NCBI GenBank assembly: GCA_009784995.1
Contig: WQXE01000027.1
Location: forward strand, 1 to 17,785
Source: Treponema sp.
Lineage (GTDB): Bacteria; Spirochaetota; Spirochaetia; Treponematales; Breznakiellaceae
Length of the DNA: 17,785 nt
Direction of reading: 5' to 3'
Below the pieces are notes generated by a model. That model did not search any database and was not told the DNA's origin. It saw only the letters and a list, made by a program, of their open reading frames with translations. Both the position numbers and the translations under genes were made by a program. Positions 1-6,439 of the stretch are shown one piece after another (the first letter of the stretch is position 1; each line of letters opens with the position of its first letter).

Positions 1-245
1 CTTGCGTGATGTCCGTTTATATAATGAAGTATCTCATGTAAAATATCGGCTTCCAATTCATAATTATCTAATGATATTACATAAGATTCATTATAAGAAA
101 TTACAAGCGAACAATTAATATTCATTGTAGGAATATTATCATTACGTCTGAACCTCACTCTAAAACCAACAGGAGAATAGTATGGATTTTTATCTGTAAC
201 TTTTTTTAAAGCTTTAATTAAACGAAAATCGGCTGAATATCTCAA
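1..245 (-). CDS. N-terminal part of a DUF2201-like putative metallopeptidase (cut by left edge)
   Basis: Only the first 81 codons are in the window. The frame is open from a TTG start at 245-243 to the left edge and was read by hand. The TTG is chosen because a perfect AGGAGG lies five bases upstream of it and no ATG is near. Near the edge the protein reads H70-E-I-L-H74-Y-I-N-G-H79-H80, an HExxH zinc-binding signature followed by a further His. This resembles the N-terminal putative metallopeptidase domain of DUF2201 proteins, which usually carry a vWA-like C-terminal domain and are encoded beside MoxR-type ATPases. That is exactly the context here: the MoxR gene ends one base upstream. The family call is inferred from motif plus neighbour, and the C-terminal domain cannot be seen. 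Another HExxH protease family is possible. Confidence 0.65.
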   Translation of the reverse strand, partial: MRYSADFRLIKALKKVTDKNPYYSPVGFRVRFRRNDNIPTMNINCSLVISYNESYVISLDNYELEADILHEILHYINGHHA

Positions 246-246
246 T

Positions 247-1446
247 TTAACCTCCTATTAAACCTAATAAATTATAACAGGGTATTTTTTTGCTAAAATC
301 TTTAATATCCGAAGGAAGAAGTATTCCTGTATCAAGTAACAGTTTAATATTAGAAAATAAATATTTCATTATTAAACCGTCATAAGACGCGTAGTTGCCG
401 TATTTATTATCTTCATTATGCAGAACATTGATAACATGTATCCAAAGCTCCATATATTTTTTTGGATCCTGTTCTAAATAATAAACCATAGAAGCCATTA
501 TTTGATAAACATGATCATGACGATCGGGATATGGTAAACGGAATTTATCTTCTTTTCCGACAAAAGAAGGAATTTCAATTTCAAGACCCTTATGATCTTC
601 CAAAAACTTTAAAAAGAAATTTCCAGTAGTCTCTCCAATACAGCCTTTTACAAGTTCTTGAATATATTCGCCTTCGTTGCCGTCCAAAACAGAAAGTATT
701 TTTACAATCATTTCCCATGATCTTGGAGTTGGATAGGCGAATTCATGCGGATCAGAAACCGCTCCGTCAGCCGGGAAGGAGTTTAATAAATCCGGATGCT
801 GTTTTAAAAAATTCGTTACAGCGAGTCGGTAATTTAAATTTTTATCGATTTGATCATTCGAATTATTAATTTTGCAATTTTCATAATTTTGCCAGCCGGA
901 AATAAATCCGTCAAGAAAAAATTCCATATTCATATCATAAAAGATATGGCAAAAACGGTTCATTAAAGCGAGGCTCATATTGTGGGTTCCGGTTATATTG
1001 TTATAATTTCCGGCAGCAACCCTGTAAATGGACTTTGGTATTTCAAACTCGCCAAATTGGCAATCTTGTATAATCGACAAAAGAGCTACCTGAATTACAG
1101 GAGAACAGGTTGTTATTTCATCAAAAAACAAAATGCCGTTTGGACTTTCCTTCATTATTTGAACATATTTAGGTTCAGAGTATCTAAGAGCCTTTCCTCC
1201 TTCCGTGTTCGCGCAGTCAATAAGATAAGGAACACCAGAAAAATCGACAGGGTCAGATTTATTACCGGATCTGATTACAGTTGGAACGTTTAGATTTTTT
1301 CCAATAAAGTTAACTGTACTTGTCTTGCCTCCGCCCGGATTACCCCAGATCATCGTTGGAACTTTGGTATGATATAATCCGTACAATAGTTTGTACAATT
1401 GATTTTTGTTCCAATCATAAATAGCGGTACTTTTCCTTTTTGACAT
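247..1446 (-). CDS. MoxR-type AAA+ ATPase
   Basis: A 399-aa cytoplasmic AAA+ ATPase of the MoxR/AAA_5 type. Walker A is GNPGGGKTS at residues 35-43, Walker B is ILFFDE ending at D109-E110, the sensor-1 Asn is in AAGNYN near 147, and a candidate arginine finger is R164 in LMNRF. The segment DFSGVPYL (68-75) is typical of MoxR ATPases. MoxR proteins act as ATP-driven chaperones that remodel or activate vWA-domain or metal-dependent partners encoded next to them; here the partner is the HExxH protein downstream. The start has a strong SD (AGGAGG seven bases before the ATG). It is the first gene of its transcript, since the 160 bases upstream hold no gene on this strand. The substrate is unknown. 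The ATPase call is firm; the partner role is inferred. Confidence 0.88.
   Translation of the reverse strand: MSKRKSTAIYDWNKNQLYKLLYGLYHTKVPTMIWGNPGGGKTSTVNFIGKNLNVPTVIRSGNKSDPVDFSGVPYLIDCANTEGGKALRYSEPKYVQIMKESPNGILFFDEITTCSPVIQVALLSIIQDCQFGEFEIPKSIYRVAAGNYNNITGTHNMSLALMNRFCHIFYDMNMEFFLDGFISGWQNYENCKINNSNDQIDKNLNYRLAVTNFLKQHPDLLNSFPADGAVSDPHEFAYPTPRSWEMIVKILSVLDGNEGEYIQELVKGCIGETTGNFFLKFLEDHKGLEIEIPSFVGKEDKFRLPYPDRHDHVYQIMASMVYYLEQDPKKYMELWIHVINVLHNEDNKYGNYASYDGLIMKYLFSNIKLLLDTGILLPSDIKDFSKKIPCYNLLGLIGG
251..256 (-). promoter_or_regulatory. Shine-Dalgarno site inside the last codons of the MoxR gene
   Basis: On the minus strand AGGAGG overlaps the final Gly-Gly codons of the ATPase gene. It sits five bases before the TTG at 245, so it fixes that start and ties translation of the metallopeptidase-like gene to that of the ATPase. 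Confidence 0.7.
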
Positions 1447-1606
1447 CTTTGAACCTCCTGAATTTTTACGAATTTTAATATAATTAGTCTGTCATAAAGT
1501 GATATAGCTGTATTTAATTTGATTTTCTTGTTATAATTATTACGATTTGGTACCTATAAGAGTTTGGAACGGATAAATTATTTTTTTTTAGAATTATGAG
1601 AAATAA

Positions 1607-1714
1607 ATGAAAAAAGGGCAAATTTTAGACAGCGGTTTTGAAATTCTGGATATTAAAGACCTTCCTGTGTATAAATCAAAGAGAATTTGGGTAAAACATA
1701 TTAAAAACCGCTAA
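1607..1714 (+). pseudogene. 5' stump of an M16C (PreP-like) zinc peptidase gene
   Basis: A 35-codon plus-strand frame starts at ATG 1607 and ends at TAA 1712. It has the look of the extreme N-terminus of M16C presequence-protease-like peptidases: short leader, then GFEILDIKDLP, a K/S-rich turn, and IWVKHIK. In full-length members this runs on into a segment beginning KTG and to the HxxEH-type active site hundreds of bases later; here it stops after HIKNR. The catalytic region is absent, so this cannot be an active enzyme. A weak TTGGAA / TAGAAT pair lies upstream. I read it as debris left by a deletion. The family assignment comes from recognising the N-terminal pattern and would need a search. 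Confidence 0.55.
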
Positions 1715-1760
1715 AAAACTGGGTGTTAAAGTTAAATGGGTAGGGAAGGGTGACTGGTGA
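1695..1760 (+). pseudogene. Possible C-terminal gene remnant in a second frame
   Basis: Offset from the M16 stump, another plus-strand frame reads NILKTAKKLGVKVKWVGKG, then D-W and TGA at 1758. It has no start codon, but its composition looks like the natural end of a cytoplasmic protein. It overlaps both the stump and the 3' end of the small minus-strand gene ending at 1732. I cannot name the parent gene. It may equally be chance. Confidence 0.25.
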
Positions 1761-1959
1761 TGGTTTCTTGTAACAATTCTTCAACAAGGTACTTATCGCT
1801 TCTACAGTGCATGTCAGATATACCTTCACGCATTTCAATATAAATTTGTGAATTATAGAATTTATCAAGAGCCTCTCTAAGAGAGATATTTCCAATTTCA
1901 GAAAAAGTTTTTATTACATCACTATATTTTAATTGTAATAAATATCTATCTGCCTTCAT
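1732..1959 (-). CDS. Small protein of unknown function, second gene of a DUF3791 pair
   Basis: A 75-aa soluble protein, mostly helical by composition, with the stretch ALDKFYNSQIYIEMREGIS followed by a conserved-looking DMHCRSDKYLVEELL. I recognise this general type (a short 'xFYxS..Y..LR....D.H..S..YLVEEL' protein) as a common companion of DUF3791 genes, in clusters that often also encode a DUF3990 protein and have been thought toxin-antitoxin-like. No DUF3990 gene is present. It follows the DUF3791 gene by 19 bases, so the two are probably one transcript. There is no convincing SD before the ATG; an in-frame TAA lies three codons upstream, so no longer start exists. The last ten residues overlap debris on the other strand and may be a junction-derived tail rather than native sequence. 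Confidence 0.6.
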   Translation of the reverse strand: MKADRYLLQLKYSDVIKTFSEIGNISLREALDKFYNSQIYIEMREGISDMHCRSDKYLVEELLQETITSHPSLPI

Positions 1960-1978
1960 TTTGAACCATTATATAGCA

Positions 1979-2197
1979 TCATACTCTTAGACCTTTTTCA
2001 TGTATAACATCAATGATATCATTAACAATATATTCTTTCCCTTGTGTATGCAGAGTATCAAAGCAAGGGATAATATAGTTATCTAATATATCACTTTTTT
2101 CTGTTAATAACTTATATATTTCTTCGCCTTTTAACCCTAAATGATCAGCTACATTTTCTATACAAAATACAACGAACTCCAACTCTTTATTCTTCAT
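1979..2197 (-). CDS. DUF3791 domain protein
   Basis: A small protein of 72 aa from this start. It carries the DUF3791 pattern: KELEFVVFCIENVADHLGL near the N-terminus and then DTLHTQGKEYIVNDII before a short basic tail. DUF3791 proteins are uncharacterised, usually 60-100 aa, and sit in small gene pairs or triplets suspected of toxin-antitoxin function. An alternative ATG six codons upstream (2215) gives 78 aa. I prefer 2197 because the family usually begins right at this MKNKELEF-like segment and because a TTGAAA-17-TATAAT promoter overlaps codons 1-6 of the longer version, so its start codon would lie upstream of the predicted transcript. Neither ATG has an SD, which fits a leaderless mRNA. 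The family call is fairly firm; the start is inferred. Confidence 0.75.
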   Translation of the reverse strand: MKNKELEFVVFCIENVADHLGLKGEEIYKLLTEKSDILDNYIIPCFDTLHTQGKEYIVNDIIDVIHEKGLRV

Positions 2198-2203
2198 AAA
2201 GTT

Positions 2204-2232
2204 ATTATATTCCATAAGAAATGATTTTTCAA
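2204..2232 (-). promoter_or_regulatory. Sigma70-type promoter for the DUF3791 pair, placed for a leaderless mRNA
   Basis: On the minus strand TTGAAA (2232-2227), a 17-base spacer and TATAAT (2209-2204) are followed by six bases and the ATG at 2197. The expected transcription start falls at or within a base or two of that ATG. The same layout recurs at 6407-6435. Confidence 0.55.
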
Positions 2233-2266
2233 GACAATATAATGGTTATAATTTAGATTTTTACAT

Positions 2267-2695
2267 CTATTCGTTACAGGTAATTTCTGTTTGTTTCATT
2301 TTTTTAAGTGCCTTTGAAGATATTACCAGAGTTATTATGGAAAAAACATAAGCAAATGGAAAGAAAATAATAATATATCCCAATAATGTTGCTTGTTTTG
2401 TCCAACCTTCTACATCACCTTCGATAGCTCCTGTTAAAGTCAAAATACTAATTAATAATCCCAAGCAGAATAAAACACAACAGACAACAGATGTAATTCT
2501 TAAAAAAGAATTATTTTTACCTTGAATACATGCAAAAATTAAATGAAAAATTGTAAATATAAAAAATGTAAGATTTGCGATAATTACAGCGGTATGGGTA
2601 GTTAGTCCCCCGTCATTTTGAGGAATAACTCCAAGAAAAAAACAAAAAAGATACAATACAAAACCTGTAATCGAAATTAATTTTAACGTTTTCAT
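2267..2695 (-). CDS. Four-span membrane protein, unknown function
   Basis: A 142-aa inner-membrane protein with four hydrophobic segments (about residues 5-22, 36-55, 66-88 and 104-126), a short charged loop EGDVEGWTK between the third and fourth, and a polar C-terminus. No family recognised. The frame is open to a GTG at 2701, but the ATG at 2695 is the likely start: AAGGAG lies five bases before it, whereas the GTG overlaps that SD. It is the last gene of the envelope operon, 13 bases after its upstream neighbour. A role in the membrane complex implied by the operon is only inference. Confidence 0.7.
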   Translation of the reverse strand: MKTLKLISITGFVLYLFCFFLGVIPQNDGGLTTHTAVIIANLTFFIFTIFHLIFACIQGKNNSFLRITSVVCCVLFCLGLLISILTLTGAIEGDVEGWTKQATLLGYIIIFFPFAYVFSIITLVISSKALKKMKQTEITCNE

Positions 2696-2708
2696 AAACA
2701 CTCCTTTT

Positions 2709-3176
2709 TTACTTATTTCTGTTCATCCAATCAACAAGGTCTTTAAATTTATCGGTAAATGCATTTTCTCTTACCCTGTCTTGTCTTGTGATAGGTGTAT
2801 CAGTATTTCCTCTTAATGGAACTTCAAAATTTTTAGCGTATATCCTGCCAGCTCGATCGATTAAAACTACTTCTATAACAGTATCTCTTCTGAAATTATT
2901 TCCTATAATAATTCCAAAACTATTTTCTGTTGTTTGACCGCGTTGAATTTCCGCTCCGCTGGCAGTATTTATCATGTAACCGGTAATTCTGCTGCCTGTT
3001 TTGTTAATTACAGTTATCGCTCTTTGATCTGTCGCTCTAACTTCTTCAGGCTTTTTTTCTTTGCTGCAACGACCGCATTGAGTCGGTATAATAATTAAAA
3101 TAATAAAAAGTAATATAGCAATAATTATTATACCCCCAAATCCTCCACCTTTACTATCACCTTTAATTACATGCAT
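2709..3176 (-). CDS. Single-span membrane-anchored protein with periplasmic domain
   Basis: A 155-aa protein with a Gly-rich lead (GGGFGG), one very hydrophobic helix (residues 14-31), a CGRC motif just after it (34-37) and a charged linker. A beta-rich domain follows (about 52-122, from AITVINKTG through GRIYAKNFEVPL), with a short amphipathic C-terminal helix. The CxxC could bind metal or form a disulfide near the outer face of the membrane, but it is not in a thioredoxin-like context. Family not recognised. The ATG overlaps the stop codon of the preceding gene as TAATG, and the SD (AAGGAAG) lies inside that gene, so the two are translationally coupled and probably made in fixed proportion. 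Confidence 0.68.
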   Translation of the reverse strand: MHVIKGDSKGGGFGGIIIIAILLFIILIIIPTQCGRCSKEKKPEEVRATDQRAITVINKTGSRITGYMINTASGAEIQRGQTTENSFGIIIGNNFRRDTVIEVVLIDRAGRIYAKNFEVPLRGNTDTPITRQDRVRENAFTDKFKDLVDWMNRNK

Positions 3177-4057
3177 TATTTCTTCCTTGTTGTTTTTTTA
3201 ATTGGCTGTTTTTTTTGTGAAGATAGTTTTTTTGCTGAATTTATAACATTTCCTGTAACTTTTTTCGCGTCAGATGTAAAACTGCCGACATCACCCATAA
3301 TTCGTAAACGTGTTTTTGATCCCATTGAAGTAAACTCTTTTCCAAAATCAGTAAAAAAATTGGAATTCATTTGTTTTAATTGAAATACAATACCCATAAA
3401 ACCTGAAATTATATAGATAAATCCCCAAATTCCCATTACAGCGTCACCTTGAACTATTTGGATCGCTGATATTAGAATAAAAATTATCCAAATTATTCCG
3501 GCGATAGATTTCATTCCTAACCATGAAACAAGAAGACCTATAATTAATATAATAGGTCCGGGTATTTTAATTATTATATTACTTGTTAATGGATTTATAT
3601 GAAAAGGATTTGTTATTACTATATCCCCTGTAAAAAAATTAATTAATGTAGCGCAAAACCAAATAGTTAGAATAGAAAGAAGTCCATCTGAAAAACTATT
3701 AAAAGAATTGCGTAATCCCTTAAGTCTGACGATTATCGCGAAATACATAAAAAACGCTAAGGTACCGGTTAAAACTCCGGGTTTTAAATTAAGAACATTA
3801 TATCCACTTTCATCATAAAAAGGAATAAAACTTAACATTATAGGAATTATTAAAAAGATAATCGCGGCTATATTTCCATTCTTTTTTGACGTTGTTACTT
3901 TTTTAGCGTTTGGAAATTTTCCGACAAAGATTTCCTTAGCTTGCTCTTCTGCTCTATGAGAATCGTTTCCTAAAATATGATATTCATAAGAATCTAAAGG
4001 GACAAGTTCCTTTGATTCTACCTGACCGTTTACAATAATTTTATATTTTTTTGCCAT
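3176..4057 (-). CDS. Polytopic membrane protein with soluble N-domain and basic tail
   Basis: A 293-aa protein in three parts. Residues 1-55 are a soluble domain starting MAKKYKIIVNGQ, with a Glu/Lys-rich helix. Residues 62-227 hold about six membrane segments (near 62-80, 92-110, 122-142, 160-181, 184-203, 206-227). Residues 228-293 form a polar tail ending in a Lys/Arg-rich stretch (KKQPIKKTTRKK) that could contact nucleic acid or phospholipid. No family recognised. The SD is AAGGAG five bases before the ATG, made from the stop region of the upstream lipoprotein gene (nine-base gap). Coupled to the next gene by TAATG. Probably the membrane core of whatever complex this operon builds (inference). 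Confidence 0.7.
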   Translation of the reverse strand: MAKKYKIIVNGQVESKELVPLDSYEYHILGNDSHRAEEQAKEIFVGKFPNAKKVTTSKKNGNIAAIIFLIIPIMLSFIPFYDESGYNVLNLKPGVLTGTLAFFMYFAIIVRLKGLRNSFNSFSDGLLSILTIWFCATLINFFTGDIVITNPFHINPLTSNIIIKIPGPIILIIGLLVSWLGMKSIAGIIWIIFILISAIQIVQGDAVMGIWGFIYIISGFMGIVFQLKQMNSNFFTDFGKEFTSMGSKTRLRIMGDVGSFTSDAKKVTGNVINSAKKLSSQKKQPIKKTTRKK

Positions 4058-4066
4058 AAAAACTCC

Positions 4067-5467
4067 TTAGTATCTGTTAATTGGCATTATGCCAAATTCC
4101 CTGCAGCCTGATATAAATAATAAACGATAATCTTCGTTATCTTCATCATCAAAATATTCTAAAGCTTCAAGATATTGTTCAACACCTGCTTCATAAGCAG
4201 CAACGAAGGAACTCCACATAATATCTGACTGTGTAGTGCCAATACCAGACCAGTTTTTTAATCTTCCAAGCCAGCTGTCGTCTCTTGTATGTCTGGAAAT
4301 ATTTACGTTTCCAAGCATTGTAGTTTCCAAAAGACCATAAGATAACGGTTCCCAATTTTCAACAAATCCTAAAAACATATGTCCAGGAACAAATACTAAA
4401 AAAGGTTCTATGTTTATTTTTCGTAAGATACTGGCAAAAAGAACTGTTCCGTCAACACAATTTGCCTGTTTATTTTCAAATGATTCATCCAGTGTTCTAA
4501 CATATTGCGATATAACTTTTCTGTTCGCGGTAGATGTAGTAGTAATATCAGAGTATTTTATATTATGATTAAGAAATACACTCCAAATTGCCATTACCTG
4601 CATAAGAACTGAATAGGATGAATCTCCATCAGAATCTTTTTGCTGATAACCTGAAAATGTAAAATTACTGCCAAAACCAATTCTATTTGCCAAACCTGTC
4701 TGTAAAGCTTCCTGTAATATTTTATCTATTATTTGATGATCTTCATTAACATAGGCGGCAAAGAAATGTTTATGATCAATTATAGATTCATTATCCCATC
4801 TGCTAAGTTCTACAATAGGAACTTCATTTACGCTATTAAATCTAACTACTTCATGTTTTTCTATAACCATATTACTGCCGATAAAAAGTCTAAAGTATAC
4901 ATTCACGTTTGTAGGCTGAACAAGACGTTCTAAAGCAATAAAATCATATGAAATCCGCGGAAATATTTCTATTTCTCTATTAGGCGGTATAAGCGTATCA
5001 AAACTTGATTTATTTATAAATCTGTCACCTTCAATTTCTATTCTAATTGCAAGAGAATCTTTTATTTCATTATTTTCCAATTTTAGAGTAACGCCAAAAT
5101 CGCCAAAAATATCACCTAAATAATTAGTATCATCAAGAGTTAAGTGCATTCGTGGTGAGTAATTATCATATCCTGTATTTTTAGCAGCAATAGAAAGAAT
5201 TTTTACAGGGAATGCCTGCCCGTGGAATTCTACAAGAGGTGTAAAAAAAACTTTGTAATTAAGCATTTCCTGTTGGTTTGAAATGAAAGGTAAGTCTTGC
5301 GGATCAATTTGTATTACAGCATCCGGCGTAGATGGAATTTGAGATGTTCTTTGTTGAAAATCCTGATTTCTTATACAAGTTGACAAAAAAAGTACAAAAA
5401 CAATTGTTATGGCAAAACATAATGTTGTTTTAATTAAATTTTTGATTATTTGATTTAGCTTTTTCAT
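4067..5467 (-). CDS. Lipoprotein with C-terminal transglutaminase-like domain
   Basis: A 466-aa predicted lipoprotein. The lysine-rich N-terminus and hydrophobic core end in LFLST-C31, a relaxed spirochaete-type lipobox. Residues 50-230 look like beta-rich extracytoplasmic domains. From about 235 onward a transglutaminase-like (papain-fold) domain is visible: C337 in NCVDGTVLFASILR, H363 in FVPGHMFLGF and E381 in LLETTML match the Cys-His-Asp/Glu triad order of that superfamily. Members act as cysteine proteases, peptidases or cross-linkers of protein or cell wall; the substrate here cannot be told. The start has a fair SD (GAGG, eight to nine bases upstream). It sits 56 bases after the DUF4230-like gene and nine bases before the polytopic gene. 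All three catalytic residues appear intact. Confidence 0.75.
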   Translation of the reverse strand: MKKLNQIIKNLIKTTLCFAITIVFVLFLSTCIRNQDFQQRTSQIPSTPDAVIQIDPQDLPFISNQQEMLNYKVFFTPLVEFHGQAFPVKILSIAAKNTGYDNYSPRMHLTLDDTNYLGDIFGDFGVTLKLENNEIKDSLAIRIEIEGDRFINKSSFDTLIPPNREIEIFPRISYDFIALERLVQPTNVNVYFRLFIGSNMVIEKHEVVRFNSVNEVPIVELSRWDNESIIDHKHFFAAYVNEDHQIIDKILQEALQTGLANRIGFGSNFTFSGYQQKDSDGDSSYSVLMQVMAIWSVFLNHNIKYSDITTTSTANRKVISQYVRTLDESFENKQANCVDGTVLFASILRKINIEPFLVFVPGHMFLGFVENWEPLSYGLLETTMLGNVNISRHTRDDSWLGRLKNWSGIGTTQSDIMWSSFVAAYEAGVEQYLEALEYFDDEDNEDYRLLFISGCREFGIMPINRY

Positions 5468-5523
5468 TTATTTTCCCTCAATTTTTTTTGTTATTATATA
5501 ACAATAATATACTTATCTTCTAC

Positions 5524-6147
5524 TTATCTCCAAACAACTTCCAGACCCATTGCTTTACACAAGTTTTTATAATTATCCATGAAATTTCTTTTAGCGTAAT
5601 CAAAATTAACAATTTGATTACTTTCGTTCATTCTTTGTGATAATTCTTTTTCAAGTTCGTTAATCGCCTGTAATGTTGGTCCTTCCAAATCTCTGGTTTG
5701 AACAAATATATTACTGGTAAAAGTTTTTATATGTTCAAAATTATTAACTTTTTGATCAAGTACAGAAATAACTATTGTAGATTCATCAACGTAAACAGTA
5801 TTATCTATTCGTTCCATTTTTATTAATTCAGGATTTTTAACGCCTAGACGTACGTATGAATCGTAATTAATAAAAATAAAAACAGTGCCAATATTAAGGC
5901 GCCACCATTCTTTCGCGCTTACTTCTATTACACTTAGATTTTTAGGATAAAATATTTCCAGAGATACAATTTCAAACGCGGGTATAATGTATTCATGTCC
6001 AACATTTACATGGACACTTGATAGTTCAGTTCCGCCAAAAAACTTGCTGAATGTATCTGTAATCCTAAAACTAAAAAGTACCTGAACAAGTATAAGTATT
6101 ATAAGTACGACTATAACTATTATAGCGATTTTAAAAAAATGTTTCAT
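5524..6147 (-). CDS. DUF4230-like membrane-anchored protein
   Basis: A 207-aa protein with one N-terminal transmembrane anchor (about residues 5-26, almost all Ile/Val/Leu) and an extracytoplasmic alpha/beta domain. The order of elements resembles DUF4230: a central segment SLEIFYPKNLSVIEVSAKEWW, then VISVLDQKVNNFEH, and a helical C-terminal part with ELEKELSQRM and a final LEVVW. DUF4230 proteins are uncharacterised and usually single-span. The assignment is by eye and moderate. The SD TAGGAG six bases upstream of the ATG is good. It is the first strong gene of the envelope operon; the 94 bases upstream hold a hydrophobic reading-frame remnant and no clear promoter. Confidence 0.6.
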   Translation of the reverse strand: MKHFFKIAIIVIVVLIILILVQVLFSFRITDTFSKFFGGTELSSVHVNVGHEYIIPAFEIVSLEIFYPKNLSVIEVSAKEWWRLNIGTVFIFINYDSYVRLGVKNPELIKMERIDNTVYVDESTIVISVLDQKVNNFEHIKTFTSNIFVQTRDLEGPTLQAINELEKELSQRMNESNQIVNFDYAKRNFMDNYKNLCKAMGLEVVWR

Positions 6148-6160
6148 TTAAAACTCCTAT

Positions 6161-6241
6161 CTAGCAGGCTCTTAAAACAAGCAAAACGATTACGACAGTA
6201 ATAACTACTATACCAATTATTTTAAGTATCTTTATAAATAG
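6161..6241 (-). pseudogene. Hydrophobic in-frame tail after the stop of the 52-aa membrane protein
   Basis: Directly after the TAA of the small membrane protein (6244-6242), the same frame continues for 26 codons as a hydrophobic helix (LFIKILKIIGIVVITVVIV, then LLVLRAC) before TAG at 6163-6161. There is no ATG, GTG or TTG at its head, so it cannot be started on its own. It looks like either a third membrane segment cut off by a nonsense mutation, or a decayed copy of a membrane anchor; it resembles residues 1-22 of the DUF4230-like protein. Confidence 0.35.
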
Positions 6242-6400
6242 TTAACTTCTGATTTTTTTAATTAAAAATATTATCGCGACAATTACAAGAACTGTCAGGG
6301 CAATTCTTAATAAAACCGGTAAAATAAAAACAACAAATATTACAAGCGCTATTATCGCGATTAATATTATTAGAAATCTTCTAATGTTGTTATCTTCCAT
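6242..6400 (-). CDS. 52-aa membrane miniprotein
   Basis: A hand-read short gene. It starts MEDNNIRRF, then has two hydrophobic stretches (about residues 9-31 and 33-46) separated by Pro28 and Arg32, and ends IKKIRS. It may be two short helices or one long one. There is no SD; instead a near-consensus promoter places the transcription start at about the ATG, so the mRNA is probably leaderless. Having its own promoter and acceptable codons supports a real gene. Function unknown; small spirochaete membrane proteins of this kind are rarely annotated. The same frame continues past the stop (see the adjacent remnant). Confidence 0.5.
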   Translation of the reverse strand: MEDNNIRRFLIILIAIIALVIFVVFILPVLLRIALTVLVIVAIIFLIKKIRS

Positions 6401-6406
6401 AAAATT

Positions 6407-6435
6407 ATTATACTTTTTTTACCTGTATTTTTCAA
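6407..6435 (-). promoter_or_regulatory. Sigma70-type promoter for the 52-aa membrane protein
   Basis: On the minus strand TTGAAA (6435-6430), a 17-base spacer and TATAAT (6412-6407), then six bases and the ATG at 6400. It sits just after the ABC-F stop codon. It may also drive the envelope operon downstream, as no terminator is visible between 6241 and 6148. Confidence 0.6.
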
Positions 6436-6439
6436 TATA

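Noticed and set aside
982..1293. Plus-strand 103-codon frame
   Set aside because: Antisense to the MoxR gene, with no SD or recognisable motif.
1701..1895. 64-codon minus-strand frame overlapping the small gene
   Set aside because: Shadow of the 1732-1959 gene in another frame; composition is not protein-like.
3171..3383. Plus-strand 70-codon frame
   Set aside because: Antisense shadow of the Lys-rich tail of the polytopic protein, hence its Phe-rich translation.
5488..5504. TTGTTAT-TAT-ATAACAA palindrome as a terminator
   Set aside because: Stem is only A/T plus one G-C pair and no T-run follows it on the minus strand; it may simply be AT-rich DNA.
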